Assembly (NCBI GenBank): GCA_041394325.1
Contig: JAWKIJ010000001.1
Location: forward strand, 1,736,001-1,800,000
Direction of reading: 5' to 3'
DNA: 64,000 nucleotides
Origin: JAWKIJ01 sp041394325
GTDB lineage: Bacteria > Actinomycetota > Acidimicrobiia > Acidimicrobiales > Microtrichaceae
Part shown: positions 1 to 7,725 of the stretch, piece by piece
How the letters are laid out: every line of letters starts with the position of its first letter
How positions within the stretch are numbered: the first letter of the stretch is position 1
Notes under the pieces: generated by a model
Databases searched by the model: none
Told to the model about the DNA's origin: nothing
Seen by the model: the letters and a program-made list of their open reading frames with translations, nothing else
Made by a program: the position numbers and the translations under genes

Positions 1-381
1 CACGGCGCCGCCGAGGGTGATCCCGCGCAGCTCGGGGACCACCGTGGGGATGAGCCCGTGCTCGAGGGTGACGCGCAGGATCGCCTCGAAGGTCACCCCC
101 GCCTCGGCGACACAGGTGCGGCCGAGCGGATCGAGTTCGATGACGTGGGTCAACGCGGAGGTGTCGATGGAGCGCGACGTGAACCGCCGGTCCGTCGCGA
201 GCGGGACCACGTGATGCACCCCGCCCTTGTCGATATGCGCTGTCTCGGCCGACGAAGCAGCCTCTCGCACGGCCGCCGCGATCGTCGCGACTCGATGTTG
301 GTGGGCTGCCTTCCCGGCATCGGCTGCCCCCGGCGGCCGGGTCGTGGCGATCTGTGGGGTGTCGGCGGTCGCGGTGCTCAT
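1..381 (-). CDS. FAD-binding oxidoreductase, N-terminal part (runs off the left edge)
   Basis: The reverse strand is open from an ATG at 381 to base 1 (127 codons, no stop), so only the N-terminus is present. After a variable alanine-rich start it reads like the first half of an FAD_binding_4 (PCMH-type) domain. It has a segment resembling the strand before the first nucleotide-binding turn, then a TCVAEAGVTFEAIL stretch and VPELRGITLGGAV, where these flavoenzymes hold the ADP part of FAD. Family members oxidise hydroxy acids, sugars or sterol-like substrates. The substrate cannot be told because the C-terminal domain is missing. The start lies only 15 bp from the oppositely oriented zinc-ribbon gene at 397, so the two probably share a promoter region. 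Confidence 0.7.
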   Translation of the reverse strand, partial: MSTATADTPQIATTRPPGAADAGKAAHQHRVATIAAAVREAASSAETAHIDKGGVHHVVPLATDRRFTSRSIDTSALTHVIELDPLGRTCVAEAGVTFEAILRVTLEHGLIPTVVPELRGITLGGAV

Positions 382-396
382 CGGACCGATTCTTCC

Positions 397-624
397 ATGC
401 CGCGGGTCGCCGTGCGCGAGACTCGGGTCGTGCCCTCGGCGACCTCCGATTTCACGTGTCCCCGTTGCGGCGCCGACGTGTCCGAGTCCTTCTACGGACC
501 GTGCTCGTCGTGTCGGCAGTGGCTGAGGGCGAACCTCGGTGGTGAGCAGAGCGACGTCGAGGTCGAGGCCTACGTCCCCAAGATGAACGTCACCCCGAAC
601 GCCGTGGCGCTCAAGGAGGACTGA
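397..624 (+). CDS. Small zinc-ribbon protein (75 aa)
   Basis: This is a 75-residue soluble protein with two CxxC knuckles, Cys21/Cys24 (CPRC) and Cys36/Cys39 (CSSC). Twelve residues separate them, as expected for a zinc ribbon or rubredoxin-like knuckle. The C-terminal half is acidic and ends with PKMNVTPNAVALKED. No enzymatic motif is visible, so a structural, nucleic-acid-binding or partner-binding role is possible but unproven. The start is the ATG that leaves the divergent FAD oxidoreductase start free. Upstream in-frame codons would overlap that gene. I do not recognise a named family. Confidence 0.6.
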   Translation: MPRVAVRETRVVPSATSDFTCPRCGADVSESFYGPCSSCRQWLRANLGGEQSDVEVEAYVPKMNVTPNAVALKED

Positions 625-628
625 CCGC

Positions 629-1204
629 TCAGCCGGCGCCGCGGAGACCCGCCCAGGCGAGTCGGGACACCTGCGCAGCGAGCTCCGACGCGTCGACGTC
701 GACCTCGTGCTCGAGCCACGATCGGCAGGCTGCCTCGACCATGCCCACGATGCCGTTGCCCAATAGGAGCCGGTGCTCCCAGTTGAGGCTGGGGATGTCG
801 ATGTGCTCGGCGACGAGCTCGGCCATGGAGCGTTCCACCCGGCGGGCGGCGTCGGCGAACTCGGGGTCCCGTCGGGTGCTGTCGCCGAAGAGGACCTTGA
901 ACGCGTCCTCGTGTTGGGCCACCCACGCGAAGTACGCCTCGATGCCGAGGCTGATCTGCTCACGCGGTCCTGCCGCGTTGCTGGTGACCTTGGCGATCGA
1001 GTCGCGCAACTCGGCGCCCAACTCCGACAGGAGCTCCTTGTAGAGCGAACGTTTCGAGCGGAAGTGCTGGTAGAGCACCGGTTTCGTCACCCCTGCGGCA
1101 TCCGCGATGTCGTTCATCGAGGTGCCGTAGAAGCCCTGACGGGCGAACGTCGCGACGGCGACCCTCACCAGTTGGGAACGCCGCTCCGACGCCGCCATGC
1201 GCAT
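629..1204 (-). CDS. TetR/AcrR family transcriptional regulator
   Basis: The 191-residue protein has a canonical TetR N-terminal helix-turn-helix at about residues 10-57, with MNDIADAAGVTKPVLYQHF as turn and recognition helix. An all-helical ligand-binding and dimerisation domain follows. It should bind a palindromic operator as a dimer and release it on binding a small hydrophobic ligand. The ligand is unknown. A TACCGT hexamer lies six bases before the ATG at 1204, so the mRNA is probably leaderless. A second ATG two codons later is possible. The neighbours are small membrane proteins and crotonase-family genes, so lipid or acyl-CoA metabolism is a reasonable guess for its regulon. Confidence 0.9.
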   Translation of the reverse strand: MRMAASERRSQLVRVAVATFARQGFYGTSMNDIADAAGVTKPVLYQHFRSKRSLYKELLSELGAELRDSIAKVTSNAAGPREQISLGIEAYFAWVAQHEDAFKVLFGDSTRRDPEFADAARRVERSMAELVAEHIDIPSLNWEHRLLLGNGIVGMVEAACRSWLEHEVDVDASELAAQVSRLAWAGLRGAG

Positions 1205-1210
1205 GGTTCG

Positions 1211-1216
1211 ACGGTA
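1211..1216 (-). promoter_or_regulatory. -10 element (TACCGT) for the TetR gene
   Basis: TACCGT on the reverse strand sits six bases before the ATG at 1204. This is the spacing expected when transcription starts at the start codon. No clear -35 was seen. Confidence 0.5.
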
Positions 1217-1265
1217 CCAGAGGGGTCCGGAGGTGCCGCAGGACCGGCGACGCGAACGGCCGCGC

Positions 1266-1541
1266 TCAATAGCGGAACGGCTCGCCCCGCTCCTCGCGCT
1301 CGGCCGCCTTGATCCCGTAGCCGAAGATCATCGCCGGGATCATCGTGACGGCACCCACGGCGAGAAGCAGGACCACGATCACCACGATCGCGGGTGGAAA
1401 GGAGTTGAAGAACCCGACGACGAAGAAGAACACCGACAGCCCGACCGAGGCCCAGCCGATGCGATTGCCGAGAGCGCACCACCTCGCGAGCCGTTCACGT
1501 CGCTGTTCGACTCCCTCGTCGGTCCGATCACGTCGTGTCAT
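1266..1541 (-). CDS. Small two-helix membrane protein
   Basis: This is a 91-residue protein with a basic cytoplasmic N-terminus of about 30 residues. Two hydrophobic helices follow, at about 30-48 (VGLSVFFFVVGFF) and 52-75 (IVVIVVLLLAVGAVTMIPAMIFG), and then a charged tail. It starts at the ATG overlapping the stop of the DUF5317 gene (ATGA), so it is translationally coupled downstream in the same operon. No family is recognised. A small inner-membrane partner of the upstream protein is plausible. Confidence 0.65.
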   Translation of the reverse strand: MTRRDRTDEGVEQRRERLARWCALGNRIGWASVGLSVFFFVVGFFNSFPPAIVVIVVLLLAVGAVTMIPAMIFGYGIKAAEREERGEPFRY

Positions 1542-2302
1542 GGTCGCCGCCCCCGTCGTCCGTCGGGGTGTGCGGAGCCTCGGTCCATCCCGGAGCCCGC
1601 GGGCGTCCGGAAGGTCCGGACGTTGTCGGCGACGGTGTCGTCGTAACGCCGGCGGTCGGTGTCCTCCGGCAGAGTGCGGACCGCGGGTCCGCTCCGGGTC
1701 ATGGGTCCCCTACCCAAGGGCGCGACGAGCGAACGGTAGGAGCGGTCCATCCCTTGGCGGAGGATCCGTGCACGTACGATCGCATGGGCAACCAGTGCGA
1801 TACCGACGAGCAGGACGATGTCGCCGAACGACATCACCACACCTCCCGGCATTGCGATGGTCTCTCCCAGGAAGGTCAGCCGGTCCTCGTCGGTGGCCGG
1901 ATGACGGGGTCCGGACAACGAGATCCGGCCCGGATCGCCCTTGGCCTGGGCGGCGGTGATCCGCCCCGCATCCGCGAGCGCCGCGACGCTGGTGGGCGTA
2001 CCCCAGTTGAGCACCGTCGGGACGAGGTTCAGCGACAAGGCGACGATCACGACGACGACTCCGCCGACCCGGATGTTGAAGACGAGGAACGCGACGATCA
2101 TCAGAGTGGCGACGATGTCGAGGAGGCTTGCCCATCCGTTGCCCCAGCCCGTCGACCACAGGATCGCCTCGATCGCGATACCGGCGGCACCGAGCGGCCA
2201 GGCCTCGGGCCGGAACCGGAGGATCCGGTCGGGGATGCCACCGTTGGCGAGCCCGACTCCGAGGCCGATCGCGATCGCAAGGACGGGATACAGCCACACC
2301 AT
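1538..2302 (-). CDS. DUF5317 family integral membrane protein
   Basis: The 254-residue protein begins with WLYPVLAIAIGLGVGLANGG, and several hydrophobic segments follow at about residues 1-20, 35-55, 60-80 and 85-105. A further helix near residue 165 is followed by a basic, probably cytoplasmic, tail. The small glycine-rich first helix followed by an NGG turn is typical of DUF5317, whose function is unknown. I chose the ATG at 2302 over an ATG 22 codons upstream. The shorter form starts directly at the first membrane helix, and a TACGCT hexamer lies eight bases before it. It overlaps the next gene by four bases. Confidence 0.7.
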   Translation of the reverse strand: MVWLYPVLAIAIGLGVGLANGGIPDRILRFRPEAWPLGAAGIAIEAILWSTGWGNGWASLLDIVATLMIVAFLVFNIRVGGVVVVIVALSLNLVPTVLNWGTPTSVAALADAGRITAAQAKGDPGRISLSGPRHPATDEDRLTFLGETIAMPGGVVMSFGDIVLLVGIALVAHAIVRARILRQGMDRSYRSLVAPLGRGPMTRSGPAVRTLPEDTDRRRYDDTVADNVRTFRTPAGSGMDRGSAHPDGRRGRRP

Positions 2303-2310
2303 TGCGCTGG

Positions 2311-2316
2311 AGCGTA
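2311..2316 (-). promoter_or_regulatory. -10 element (TACGCT) for the DUF5317 operon
   Basis: TACGCT on the reverse strand is eight bases before the ATG at 2302. It supports that start and a leaderless or nearly leaderless transcript. Confidence 0.45.
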
Positions 2317-2434
2317 GAGCGCCCGGCATCGCCCCTCGGCTCGCACCGCGGGATTCGTGGGCTTGCACCGTGAGCGGTCACCCCGCCGCCCTCGCACCGG
2401 CGAGGCACTTTCCCCCGGACCGGGGTGTCGGTCC

Positions 2435-2440
2435 TAGCCT
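2435..2440 (+). promoter_or_regulatory. -10 element (TAGCCT) for the PCD-crotonase fusion gene
   Basis: TAGCCT lies six bases before the GTG at 2447, consistent with leaderless transcription. No ribosome binding site precedes the GTG. Confidence 0.5.
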
Positions 2441-2446
2441 CCGGGC

Positions 2447-3676
2447 GTGTCGAATCCCCAGAACCACCGTGAACCAGATCCGGTGGCCGTCGAAGCCGCC
2501 ATCGCGCCCGTCGGCCCGACCGATCCGACCGCTCCCTGGAGTGACGGACAGATCGCGGAATCGTTGCCGTCGGGTTGGATCCATGTCGAGGGCGCTCTCG
2601 CAGTGACCTATCGCACCGGCGACTTCTCCGCCGGCGTCGCGTTCGTCGACGCCGTGGCGGCCGCGGCCGAGGGGCGCAACCACCATCCCGATGTCGGGCT
2701 CACCTACGGCGCGGTATCGATCACGCTGTCGAGCCACGACGTGGGTGCGGTGACCGTGCGCGATCTCGGCCTCGCCCGTGAGATCGCCGGCCTCGCGGCG
2801 GCCGCGGGCCTGTTGCCCGAGCCTGCGCCGGCTCCGCCGTCGGTCCGCTCCGAGAGCGGGGGTATCCGAAGCGCAGCACGCGACAACCCGGCGATCGCGA
2901 CCGAGGAGTTGCTGGTAGAGGTGGACGGCGGGGTGATGACCCTCACGATCAACCGACCCGAGCGCCGCAACGCACTGTCGTGGGACGTCGTGTCGGGCCT
3001 CCGTCGTGCCGTGCGGGCCGCCCGTGACGACGACACCGTCGGCGCCATCGTGATCACCGGGGCGGGCGACCGCGCGTTCTCCGCCGGCGCGGACCTCGGT
3101 GGGATGGCCGACGGAGCGTCGGTGTCCGATCTCCACCGTGCACGCGGCGACCTCGCAGCGTTGTTCGCGGACCTGTACGGATGCGGTAAGCCGACGATCG
3201 CCAAGGTTCGCGGGTACTGCCTGGCCGGCGGTTTCGGGCTCGCGCTCGCGTGCGACCTCGTCGTGGCGTCGTCCGACGCGACGTTCGGGACACCCGAGAT
3301 CAACGTCGGTCTCTGGCCCTACATGATCACGGTGCCGCTCACCCGCTCGATGCCCCCGAAGAAGGCGCTCGAGCTGATGATGACCGGACGGAGGATCGAT
3401 GCGGCCGAGGCTGACCGGCTCGGTCTGCTCACGGCCGTCGTGGATCCCGATGCGCTGGACGCTGCGGTGGCGGAGACCGCGGCGACTCTCGCCTCGAAGT
3501 CGCCGACGGTCATGGCGCTCGGGCGGGACTCGTTCTATTCGGTGTGGGGGCGCCCGGCGTCGGAGGCCCTGGCGCAGCTGCACCCTCTGCTGAGCCTCAA
3601 CGCGTCGCTGGAGGATGCCGCTGAGGGCATCGGTGCATTCCTCGACAAGCGCGAACCGCGTTGGCGGGGTCGCTGA
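2447..3676 (+). CDS. Fusion: pterin-4a-carbinolamine dehydratase domain plus enoyl-CoA hydratase/isomerase domain
   Basis: This 409-residue protein joins two enzyme families. Residues about 25-125 carry the full pterin-4a-carbinolamine dehydratase signature: Glu75, His79-His80-Pro81, Tyr87, His97 and Asp106 at the standard spacings. That domain normally dehydrates the carbinolamine formed by aromatic amino acid hydroxylases. Residues about 155-409 are a crotonase fold, with the two oxyanion-hole segments ITGAGDRAFSAGADLGG and CLAGGFGLALACD. The second classical catalytic glutamate is present (Glu284 in TPEIN). The first is replaced by Gly264, so a simple hydratase reaction is doubtful and isomerase or another crotonase chemistry is possible. 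A low-complexity linker separates the domains with no stop or shift between them. Translation starts at a leaderless GTG. Confidence 0.85.
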   Translation: MSNPQNHREPDPVAVEAAIAPVGPTDPTAPWSDGQIAESLPSGWIHVEGALAVTYRTGDFSAGVAFVDAVAAAAEGRNHHPDVGLTYGAVSITLSSHDVGAVTVRDLGLAREIAGLAAAAGLLPEPAPAPPSVRSESGGIRSAARDNPAIATEELLVEVDGGVMTLTINRPERRNALSWDVVSGLRRAVRAARDDDTVGAIVITGAGDRAFSAGADLGGMADGASVSDLHRARGDLAALFADLYGCGKPTIAKVRGYCLAGGFGLALACDLVVASSDATFGTPEINVGLWPYMITVPLTRSMPPKKALELMMTGRRIDAAEADRLGLLTAVVDPDALDAAVAETAATLASKSPTVMALGRDSFYSVWGRPASEALAQLHPLLSLNASLEDAAEGIGAFLDKREPRWRGR

Positions 3677-3742
3677 CGCCACGTCGGGATCCTCCGGAAC
3701 GGAACCTGCGGTCGGTCCGAGAGCGCGTCTCGGGTGGATCGT

Positions 3743-3784
3743 CCGACCCGGCCCGGCCCGGCCCGGTCGGTCGGGCCGGGTCGG
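3743..3784 (+). terminator. Strong GC-rich stem-loop between the two crotonase genes
   Basis: Bases 3743-3755 pair perfectly with 3772-3784 (13 bp) around a 16-base loop made of repeated GCCCG units. It lies 67 bases after the stop of the fusion gene and just before the next promoter. This suits a terminator, although no U-tract follows. Confidence 0.5.
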
Positions 3785-3787
3785 CGT

Positions 3788-3793
3788 TAGCCT
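3788..3793 (+). promoter_or_regulatory. -10 element (TAGCCT) for the second crotonase gene
   Basis: TAGCCT follows the stem-loop directly. It predicts a short 5-prime leader of about 30 bases that contains the ribosome binding site used at 3830. Confidence 0.4.
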
Positions 3794-3829
3794 GCTGCGC
3801 TCGGGAAGTCGATGACGACGAGGAGTTCC

Positions 3830-4618
3830 ATGGACCAACCGGCAGCGACCACTCGGGACGTGTCGGAGCCGTCGACTCCGGAGGAGCCGCCGGTCCGCGT
3901 CGAGATCCGCGGCGCGGTCGCCCTGCTGACGATCGACCGTCCGAAGCGTCGCAACGCGCTCAACCCGACGGCGCTCGATGCGCTCGCCGCGGCGTTCCGC
4001 GACGCGGCGGCCGACCCGAGTGTCCGCTGCATCGTGCTCCAAGGGGCCGGCGGTCACTTCTGTGCCGGGGCCGACCTCAAGGAGATGGAGGACAGCGCGT
4101 TCGACGCTCGGATCGCCGCGACGCTCGACGACCTCTCGACGCTGCCGACCCCGACGGTCGCGGCGATCTCGGGGGCATGTCGAGGCCTGGGGATGCAGTT
4201 GGCGCTCGCGTGCGACCTCCGCGTGGTCGACGACGATGCCACCTTCGCCATCCCGTCCGCCAGGTTGGGCCTGGCGGTCAACCATTGGACGGTGCACCGT
4301 CTCGCCCTCACGCTCGGTACCGGAACCGCCCGGCACCTCCTGCTGGCCGCCGCGGTCCTCGATTCCGACGACATGTACCGATTGGGCTTCACCCAGGTCC
4401 GCGGCGGTTTGGACGCCGCGATGGGCCTGGCTCACGAGATCGCCTCGTTGGCACCGTTGGCACAGGCCGCGGCCAAGGTCGGACTGGCCGAACTCGAGCG
4501 GGAACCGCACGGCCCCGAGTATGCGGCGGCCTATGACGCCGCGTGGGCGAGCGAGGACTTCGCGGAAGGGACCAAGGCGTTCACCGACCGGCGCGCCCCG
4601 ACCTTCCGCGGGCGTTGA
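3830..4618 (+). CDS. Enoyl-CoA hydratase/isomerase family protein, atypical active site
   Basis: The 262-residue protein has a single crotonase domain, including VLQGAGGHFCAGADLKEM and the ISGACRGLGMQLALACDLRV oxyanion-hole helix. Both glutamates used by classical enoyl-CoA hydratases are absent: the first is Gln in GMQLAL and the second lies in IPSARLGL. It is therefore more likely a non-hydratase crotonase acting on acyl-CoA thioesters, or an inactive homologue. I chose the ATG at 3830 because GAGGAG sits five bases upstream. An ATG at 3812 is in frame but has no ribosome binding site. It probably has its own promoter after the hairpin at 3743-3784. Confidence 0.85.
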   Translation: MDQPAATTRDVSEPSTPEEPPVRVEIRGAVALLTIDRPKRRNALNPTALDALAAAFRDAAADPSVRCIVLQGAGGHFCAGADLKEMEDSAFDARIAATLDDLSTLPTPTVAAISGACRGLGMQLALACDLRVVDDDATFAIPSARLGLAVNHWTVHRLALTLGTGTARHLLLAAAVLDSDDMYRLGFTQVRGGLDAAMGLAHEIASLAPLAQAAAKVGLAELEREPHGPEYAAAYDAAWASEDFAEGTKAFTDRRAPTFRGR

Positions 4619-4644
4619 ACGCACTCGACTGAGTGGAGGGGGGG

Positions 4645-5250
4645 CTACTTCCCGGAGCCGGAGATCGACCCCTCGGTGGTTCCGCCGTCGTATCGGAACG
4701 CTCCGCAGGTGACGGTCCGGTCACCTCGATCGGTCCACGAGGCGCCCGAGGGCCACCACGCCTGGAAGTCGTAGTCGCTGTCGGACCACGCCGTACCGAC
4801 ATATCCGGCGAAGGCGTCGACGCACTGTTGCTCGGCCTGGTTGGCGACGGCGAGCTCACCCGGATATTCGGCGTCCGCGCCGGGGGGCTTGGCGCCACCG
4901 ATGGCGCCTCGGTAGAAGATCTCGTACAGGTGTGGCTCTCCGCAGGGCACGACCAGCACTGCGTACGGCCGCTGCTCGGCCGACGGCAGGTCCTTCACGC
5001 ATTGCCGCACGTCGAGCTTCGAGGTGGGCACGACCAGGCCCCGCATCGGGTCGGGCGCCGTGGTGGTGGTCGTGGAGCCCGGTGTGGCCGTCGCGGCCCG
5101 GCCGCCCGAACACGACGTGACCGCCGCCGCTGCGGACAACGCCGCCACCAAGAGCGTCATCGCGTACCGATGTCGCCACCGGTGATGCGTCGTGGCACCC
5201 GAGGGGCGGGTGGTGGCGGAACCGGGACGGGTTCGTGAGTCGCCCGACAC
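4645..5250 (-). CDS. Septum_form-family lipoprotein
   Basis: The 201-residue protein has a basic N-region, a hydrophobic segment and a lipobox ending at Cys47 (AVTSC), so it should be a diacylglyceryl-anchored exported lipoprotein. A threonine-rich spacer leads to a domain with Cys residues spaced like the actinobacterial Septum_form family: VRQCVKDL, VVPCGEPHLYEIF, QQCVDAF and TVTCGAF. Typical W-x-P-S-G and HxYE signatures are present. The family is linked by name to septum formation, but its biochemical role is not settled. The GTG at 5250 has TACCGT eight bases upstream. That promoter overlaps the region just before the sortase stop, so it is expressed separately from the sortase gene. Confidence 0.8.
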   Translation of the reverse strand: MSGDSRTRPGSATTRPSGATTHHRWRHRYAMTLLVAALSAAAAVTSCSGGRAATATPGSTTTTTAPDPMRGLVVPTSKLDVRQCVKDLPSAEQRPYAVLVVPCGEPHLYEIFYRGAIGGAKPPGADAEYPGELAVANQAEQQCVDAFAGYVGTAWSDSDYDFQAWWPSGASWTDRGDRTVTCGAFRYDGGTTEGSISGSGK

Positions 5251-5258
5251 GGACCGCG

Positions 5259-5264
5259 ACGGTA
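5259..5264 (-). promoter_or_regulatory. -10 element (TACCGT) for the Septum_form lipoprotein
   Basis: TACCGT on the reverse strand lies eight bases before the GTG at 5250, within the gap just after the upstream sortase stop region. Confidence 0.45.
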
Positions 5265-5278
5265 GTCCCGGGCCGGGG

Positions 5279-6280
5279 TCAGTACGCGGGCAGGAAGCGG
5301 TCGAGGTGCACGAAGCACAACCACAACGGAAACGCGCTCAGGACCGCGGCGCCCACGTAGACGGGCCACCCACGGTGCGAACCCCGTCGGCGCAGTGCGG
5401 CGACTCCGATCGCCGCGAGCCACACGGCGACTACGAGTGCCCCCCAGAGGCTCGCCGGGACCTTCTCGCCCGGGTCGCCCGAGATCATCGAGGACTCGTT
5501 GCCGGGCTTCTCCGACACGGTCTGGCCCGGGTCGGACTCCCCACCGCCGCCGGCCGTCTCCGCCGGCGGGGCCGCGGGTTCGGCGACGAGTTCGGCCTGG
5601 ACGATGATGCGGAGCCTGGCCGAGTACTTCGGATGGCAGGCCGTCAGGGTCAGGCGATTGTCGCCCATCTGGTCGAGCACCGACACGTCGCGTGGTGGAA
5701 CCGCGAACCATCCCTGCCCCCAGTTCTTGTTCTCGGGTCCGGCCCGCCGCTCCGGCGGTGACGGCATCACCTCGTACACGAAGCGGCCCTGGGACGTGTA
5801 GGTGTACACGCGGTCGCCGGGCACCAGTTCGTCGATCCGGTTGAACGGTGCGCCGTAGGTGGTGCGGTGACCGGCGATTCCCGCATTGCCGGGGTTGCCG
5901 GGAAACGGGGTACCGACGTAGTGGCCGGGCCCCTTGCGGAGGTCCGCTTTGGCGACGCCCTGGACGAACGCCTTGCGGACACCGATCTTGGGGATCTCGA
6001 TGATGCCGACCGGCTGGCCCTCCGCCGGCGCCACCAGTGGAGGTGCGGTCTTGGGGTTCACCGCCGCGAGCCGCTTCGCGAGGCCCTCCTCGGTGGGGGT
6101 CGCGGATATCCCCACTCCCAGCGACCTGGTGATGGTCTTCGAGAACGCGGCGGCCAATTCGGTCTGGTGATGCTGCTCGTCCAGCCCCGTGCCCCAGAGT
6201 TGATAGGCCACGAACAACAACAGCACCGCGCCGCACCAGATCAGCAGCCGGCCGAGCCCGCCCATCAGTCGATGCAGCAT
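5279..6280 (-). CDS. Class E sortase
   Basis: The 333-residue protein has an N-terminal signal-anchor helix (about residues 8-28), an extracytoplasmic sortase beta-barrel and a second membrane helix near the C-terminus (about 285-305), with a last hydrophobic stretch at the end. The catalytic triad is visible: His138 in AGHRTTYG, Cys215 in LTACHPKYS, and Arg222 or Arg224 in SARLRI. Sortases cut a sorting signal and join the protein to peptidoglycan or a pilin. The actinobacterial class E type usually recognises LAXTG. No LPXTG or LAXTG substrate is encoded in this window. The ATG at 6280 is supported by TACCGT seven bases upstream. Confidence 0.9.
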   Translation of the reverse strand: MLHRLMGGLGRLLIWCGAVLLLFVAYQLWGTGLDEQHHQTELAAAFSKTITRSLGVGISATPTEEGLAKRLAAVNPKTAPPLVAPAEGQPVGIIEIPKIGVRKAFVQGVAKADLRKGPGHYVGTPFPGNPGNAGIAGHRTTYGAPFNRIDELVPGDRVYTYTSQGRFVYEVMPSPPERRAGPENKNWGQGWFAVPPRDVSVLDQMGDNRLTLTACHPKYSARLRIIVQAELVAEPAAPPAETAGGGGESDPGQTVSEKPGNESSMISGDPGEKVPASLWGALVVAVWLAAIGVAALRRRGSHRGWPVYVGAAVLSAFPLWLCFVHLDRFLPAY

Positions 6281-6287
6281 CGGATCC

Positions 6288-6293
6288 ACGGTA
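6288..6293 (-). promoter_or_regulatory. -10 element (TACCGT) for the sortase gene
   Basis: TACCGT on the reverse strand is seven bases before the ATG at 6280, divergent from the ccm operon. Confidence 0.45.
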
Positions 6294-6352
6294 GCGGCGG
6301 GGTGGACGATCGGCGTGTCGACGCCCGGCGAGGGTTTACGCTGGACGAGCCC

Positions 6353-7030
6353 ATGTCTCCGGTGTTGGATCTTCGCGACGTGGTCGCGGTCGTCGACAAC
6401 GGGTTCCCCGTGCTCGCGGGCCTGGACCTGACCGTGGACGCCTCCGAACGGCTCCTCGTCGTCGGACCGAACGGCGCGGGCAAGACGTCGTTGTTGCGGA
6501 CCGTCGCCGGGCTCGTCCCGGTGGTCGCCGGCGTCGCGACGGTGCTCGGGCACGATCTCCGGACCGACCGACGACGTGTCCGCCCCCACCTGGGTCTCCT
6601 CGGGCATACGACCGGGTTGTACGACGACCTCACACCTGTCGAGAACGTCGCCTTCGGGGCCGCAGTGGCGGGTATTGCGCCCCACGGGATCGACCGGGCC
6701 CTCGATCGCGTGGCGCTCGCGGCCCGGCTGCGCGGCAGGGCGACCGGATCGTTGTCGGTGGGACAACGTCGCCGGGTCGCGCTGGCCTCGCTCCTGGTCC
6801 GTCGCCCGAGGATCTGGTTGCTGGACGAACCGCACGCCGGCTTCGACGCGAGAGGCCGGGACCTGGTTGACGAGTTGGTGCTCGACGCCGCCGCCGCGGG
6901 GGCGACCGTCGTGTTCGCGTCCCACGACGTCGACCGCTCCGAGGCGATCGCGTCGCGCATCGTGCATCTCGCGGGTGGGGTAATCGCGGTCGACGAATCG
7001 CTCGAGGGATCACCGGGGGAACGGGGGTGA
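6353..7030 (+). CDS. ccmA: Heme exporter ATP-binding protein CcmA
   Basis: The 225-residue ABC ATPase has a Walker A at residues 38-46 (GPNGAGKTS), an LSVGQRRRVALA signature and a Walker B in WLLDEPHAGFD. This is the nucleotide-binding subunit of the CcmABCD machine, which releases holo-CcmE so that heme can be ligated to apocytochromes outside the membrane. The assignment rests on the ABC fold and on being first in an operon of ccmB, C, D, E, F, G, H and I genes. A TACGCT hexamer lies ten bases before the ATG, so this is the likely operon promoter. It overlaps ccmB by four bases. Confidence 0.88.
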   Translation: MSPVLDLRDVVAVVDNGFPVLAGLDLTVDASERLLVVGPNGAGKTSLLRTVAGLVPVVAGVATVLGHDLRTDRRRVRPHLGLLGHTTGLYDDLTPVENVAFGAAVAGIAPHGIDRALDRVALAARLRGRATGSLSVGQRRRVALASLLVRRPRIWLLDEPHAGFDARGRDLVDELVLDAAAAGATVVFASHDVDRSEAIASRIVHLAGGVIAVDESLEGSPGERG

Positions 7031-7695
7031 TCCGCGCCGCAGCCGTCGTGTGCCGCAAGGACCTCCGCATCGAGTGGCGAAGTCGGGTCACGGTCACGCA
7101 GGTCGTCCCGTTCGTGCTGACCGTGGTGATGCTGTTCGCGTTCGCGCTCGACGGCAACTCACCAGTGCTCGGCGCCGCGGCACCCGGATTGTTCTGGGTG
7201 ACCGTGCTCTTCGCGGCCAACCTCGTGTCGGGTCGTGCCGCAGCGCTCGATCGCGCCGACGGGTTGCGTGACGCGCTCGCCCTCAGCGGGATCGCCCCGG
7301 CCGCGCTCATCGTCGGCCGTTCGTGGTCGATCTTCGTCCAGTTGTCTGTCATCGAGGTGGTCCTCGCCGCCGCGATGCTGCTCACCTACGACGTGGAGGT
7401 GTCCGGCGTCGGGTTGGTCCTCACGGCGATCCCGCTCGGCACCTACGCCATCGCCACGGTCGGTGCCGCCTACGGGGCGTTGGCGTCGGGCGGAGGGGGC
7501 CGAGACGCCCTCCTCCCGCTGCTGACGCTGCCGGTCCTGGCGCCGGTGCTGCTCGCCGGGACCAATGCGATGCGTGTGGCATTCGGCTCAGCAGTCGGTC
7601 CCGGCTGGCGGTGGGTGGTGATGTTGGGCATGCTGTCGGGGATCTATGTGGGTGCGGCGGTCGCCGCAGCGCCCGCGATCCTCGAGGATTCCTGA
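7027..7695 (+). CDS. ccmB: Heme exporter permease CcmB
   Basis: The 222-residue polytopic protein has about six hydrophobic helices and starts with a short basic segment (CRKDLRIEWRSR) typical of CcmB. The conserved LFWVTVLFAANL and GRSWSIFVQL regions match the family. It is the membrane partner of CcmA. Translation starts at a GTG inside the end of ccmA (GTGA overlap), implying coupling. A 30-base gap follows before ccmC. Confidence 0.88.
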   Translation: MIRAAAVVCRKDLRIEWRSRVTVTQVVPFVLTVVMLFAFALDGNSPVLGAAAPGLFWVTVLFAANLVSGRAAALDRADGLRDALALSGIAPAALIVGRSWSIFVQLSVIEVVLAAAMLLTYDVEVSGVGLVLTAIPLGTYAIATVGAAYGALASGGGGRDALLPLLTLPVLAPVLLAGTNAMRVAFGSAVGPGWRWVVMLGMLSGIYVGAAVAAAPAILEDS

Positions 7696-7725
7696 TCCCC
7701 GCCGCCTCCCACCAACGAGCCGCGT

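Noticed and set aside
3745..3784. GCCCG microsatellite repeat
   Set aside because: The repeated units also form a perfect 13-bp stem just after a gene end, so a terminator-like hairpin explains them better than a repeat element.
2378..4624. 748-codon open frame on the reverse strand
   Set aside because: It lies opposite the two crotonase genes, is arginine-rich with no domain pattern, and arises from the high GC third positions of the real genes.
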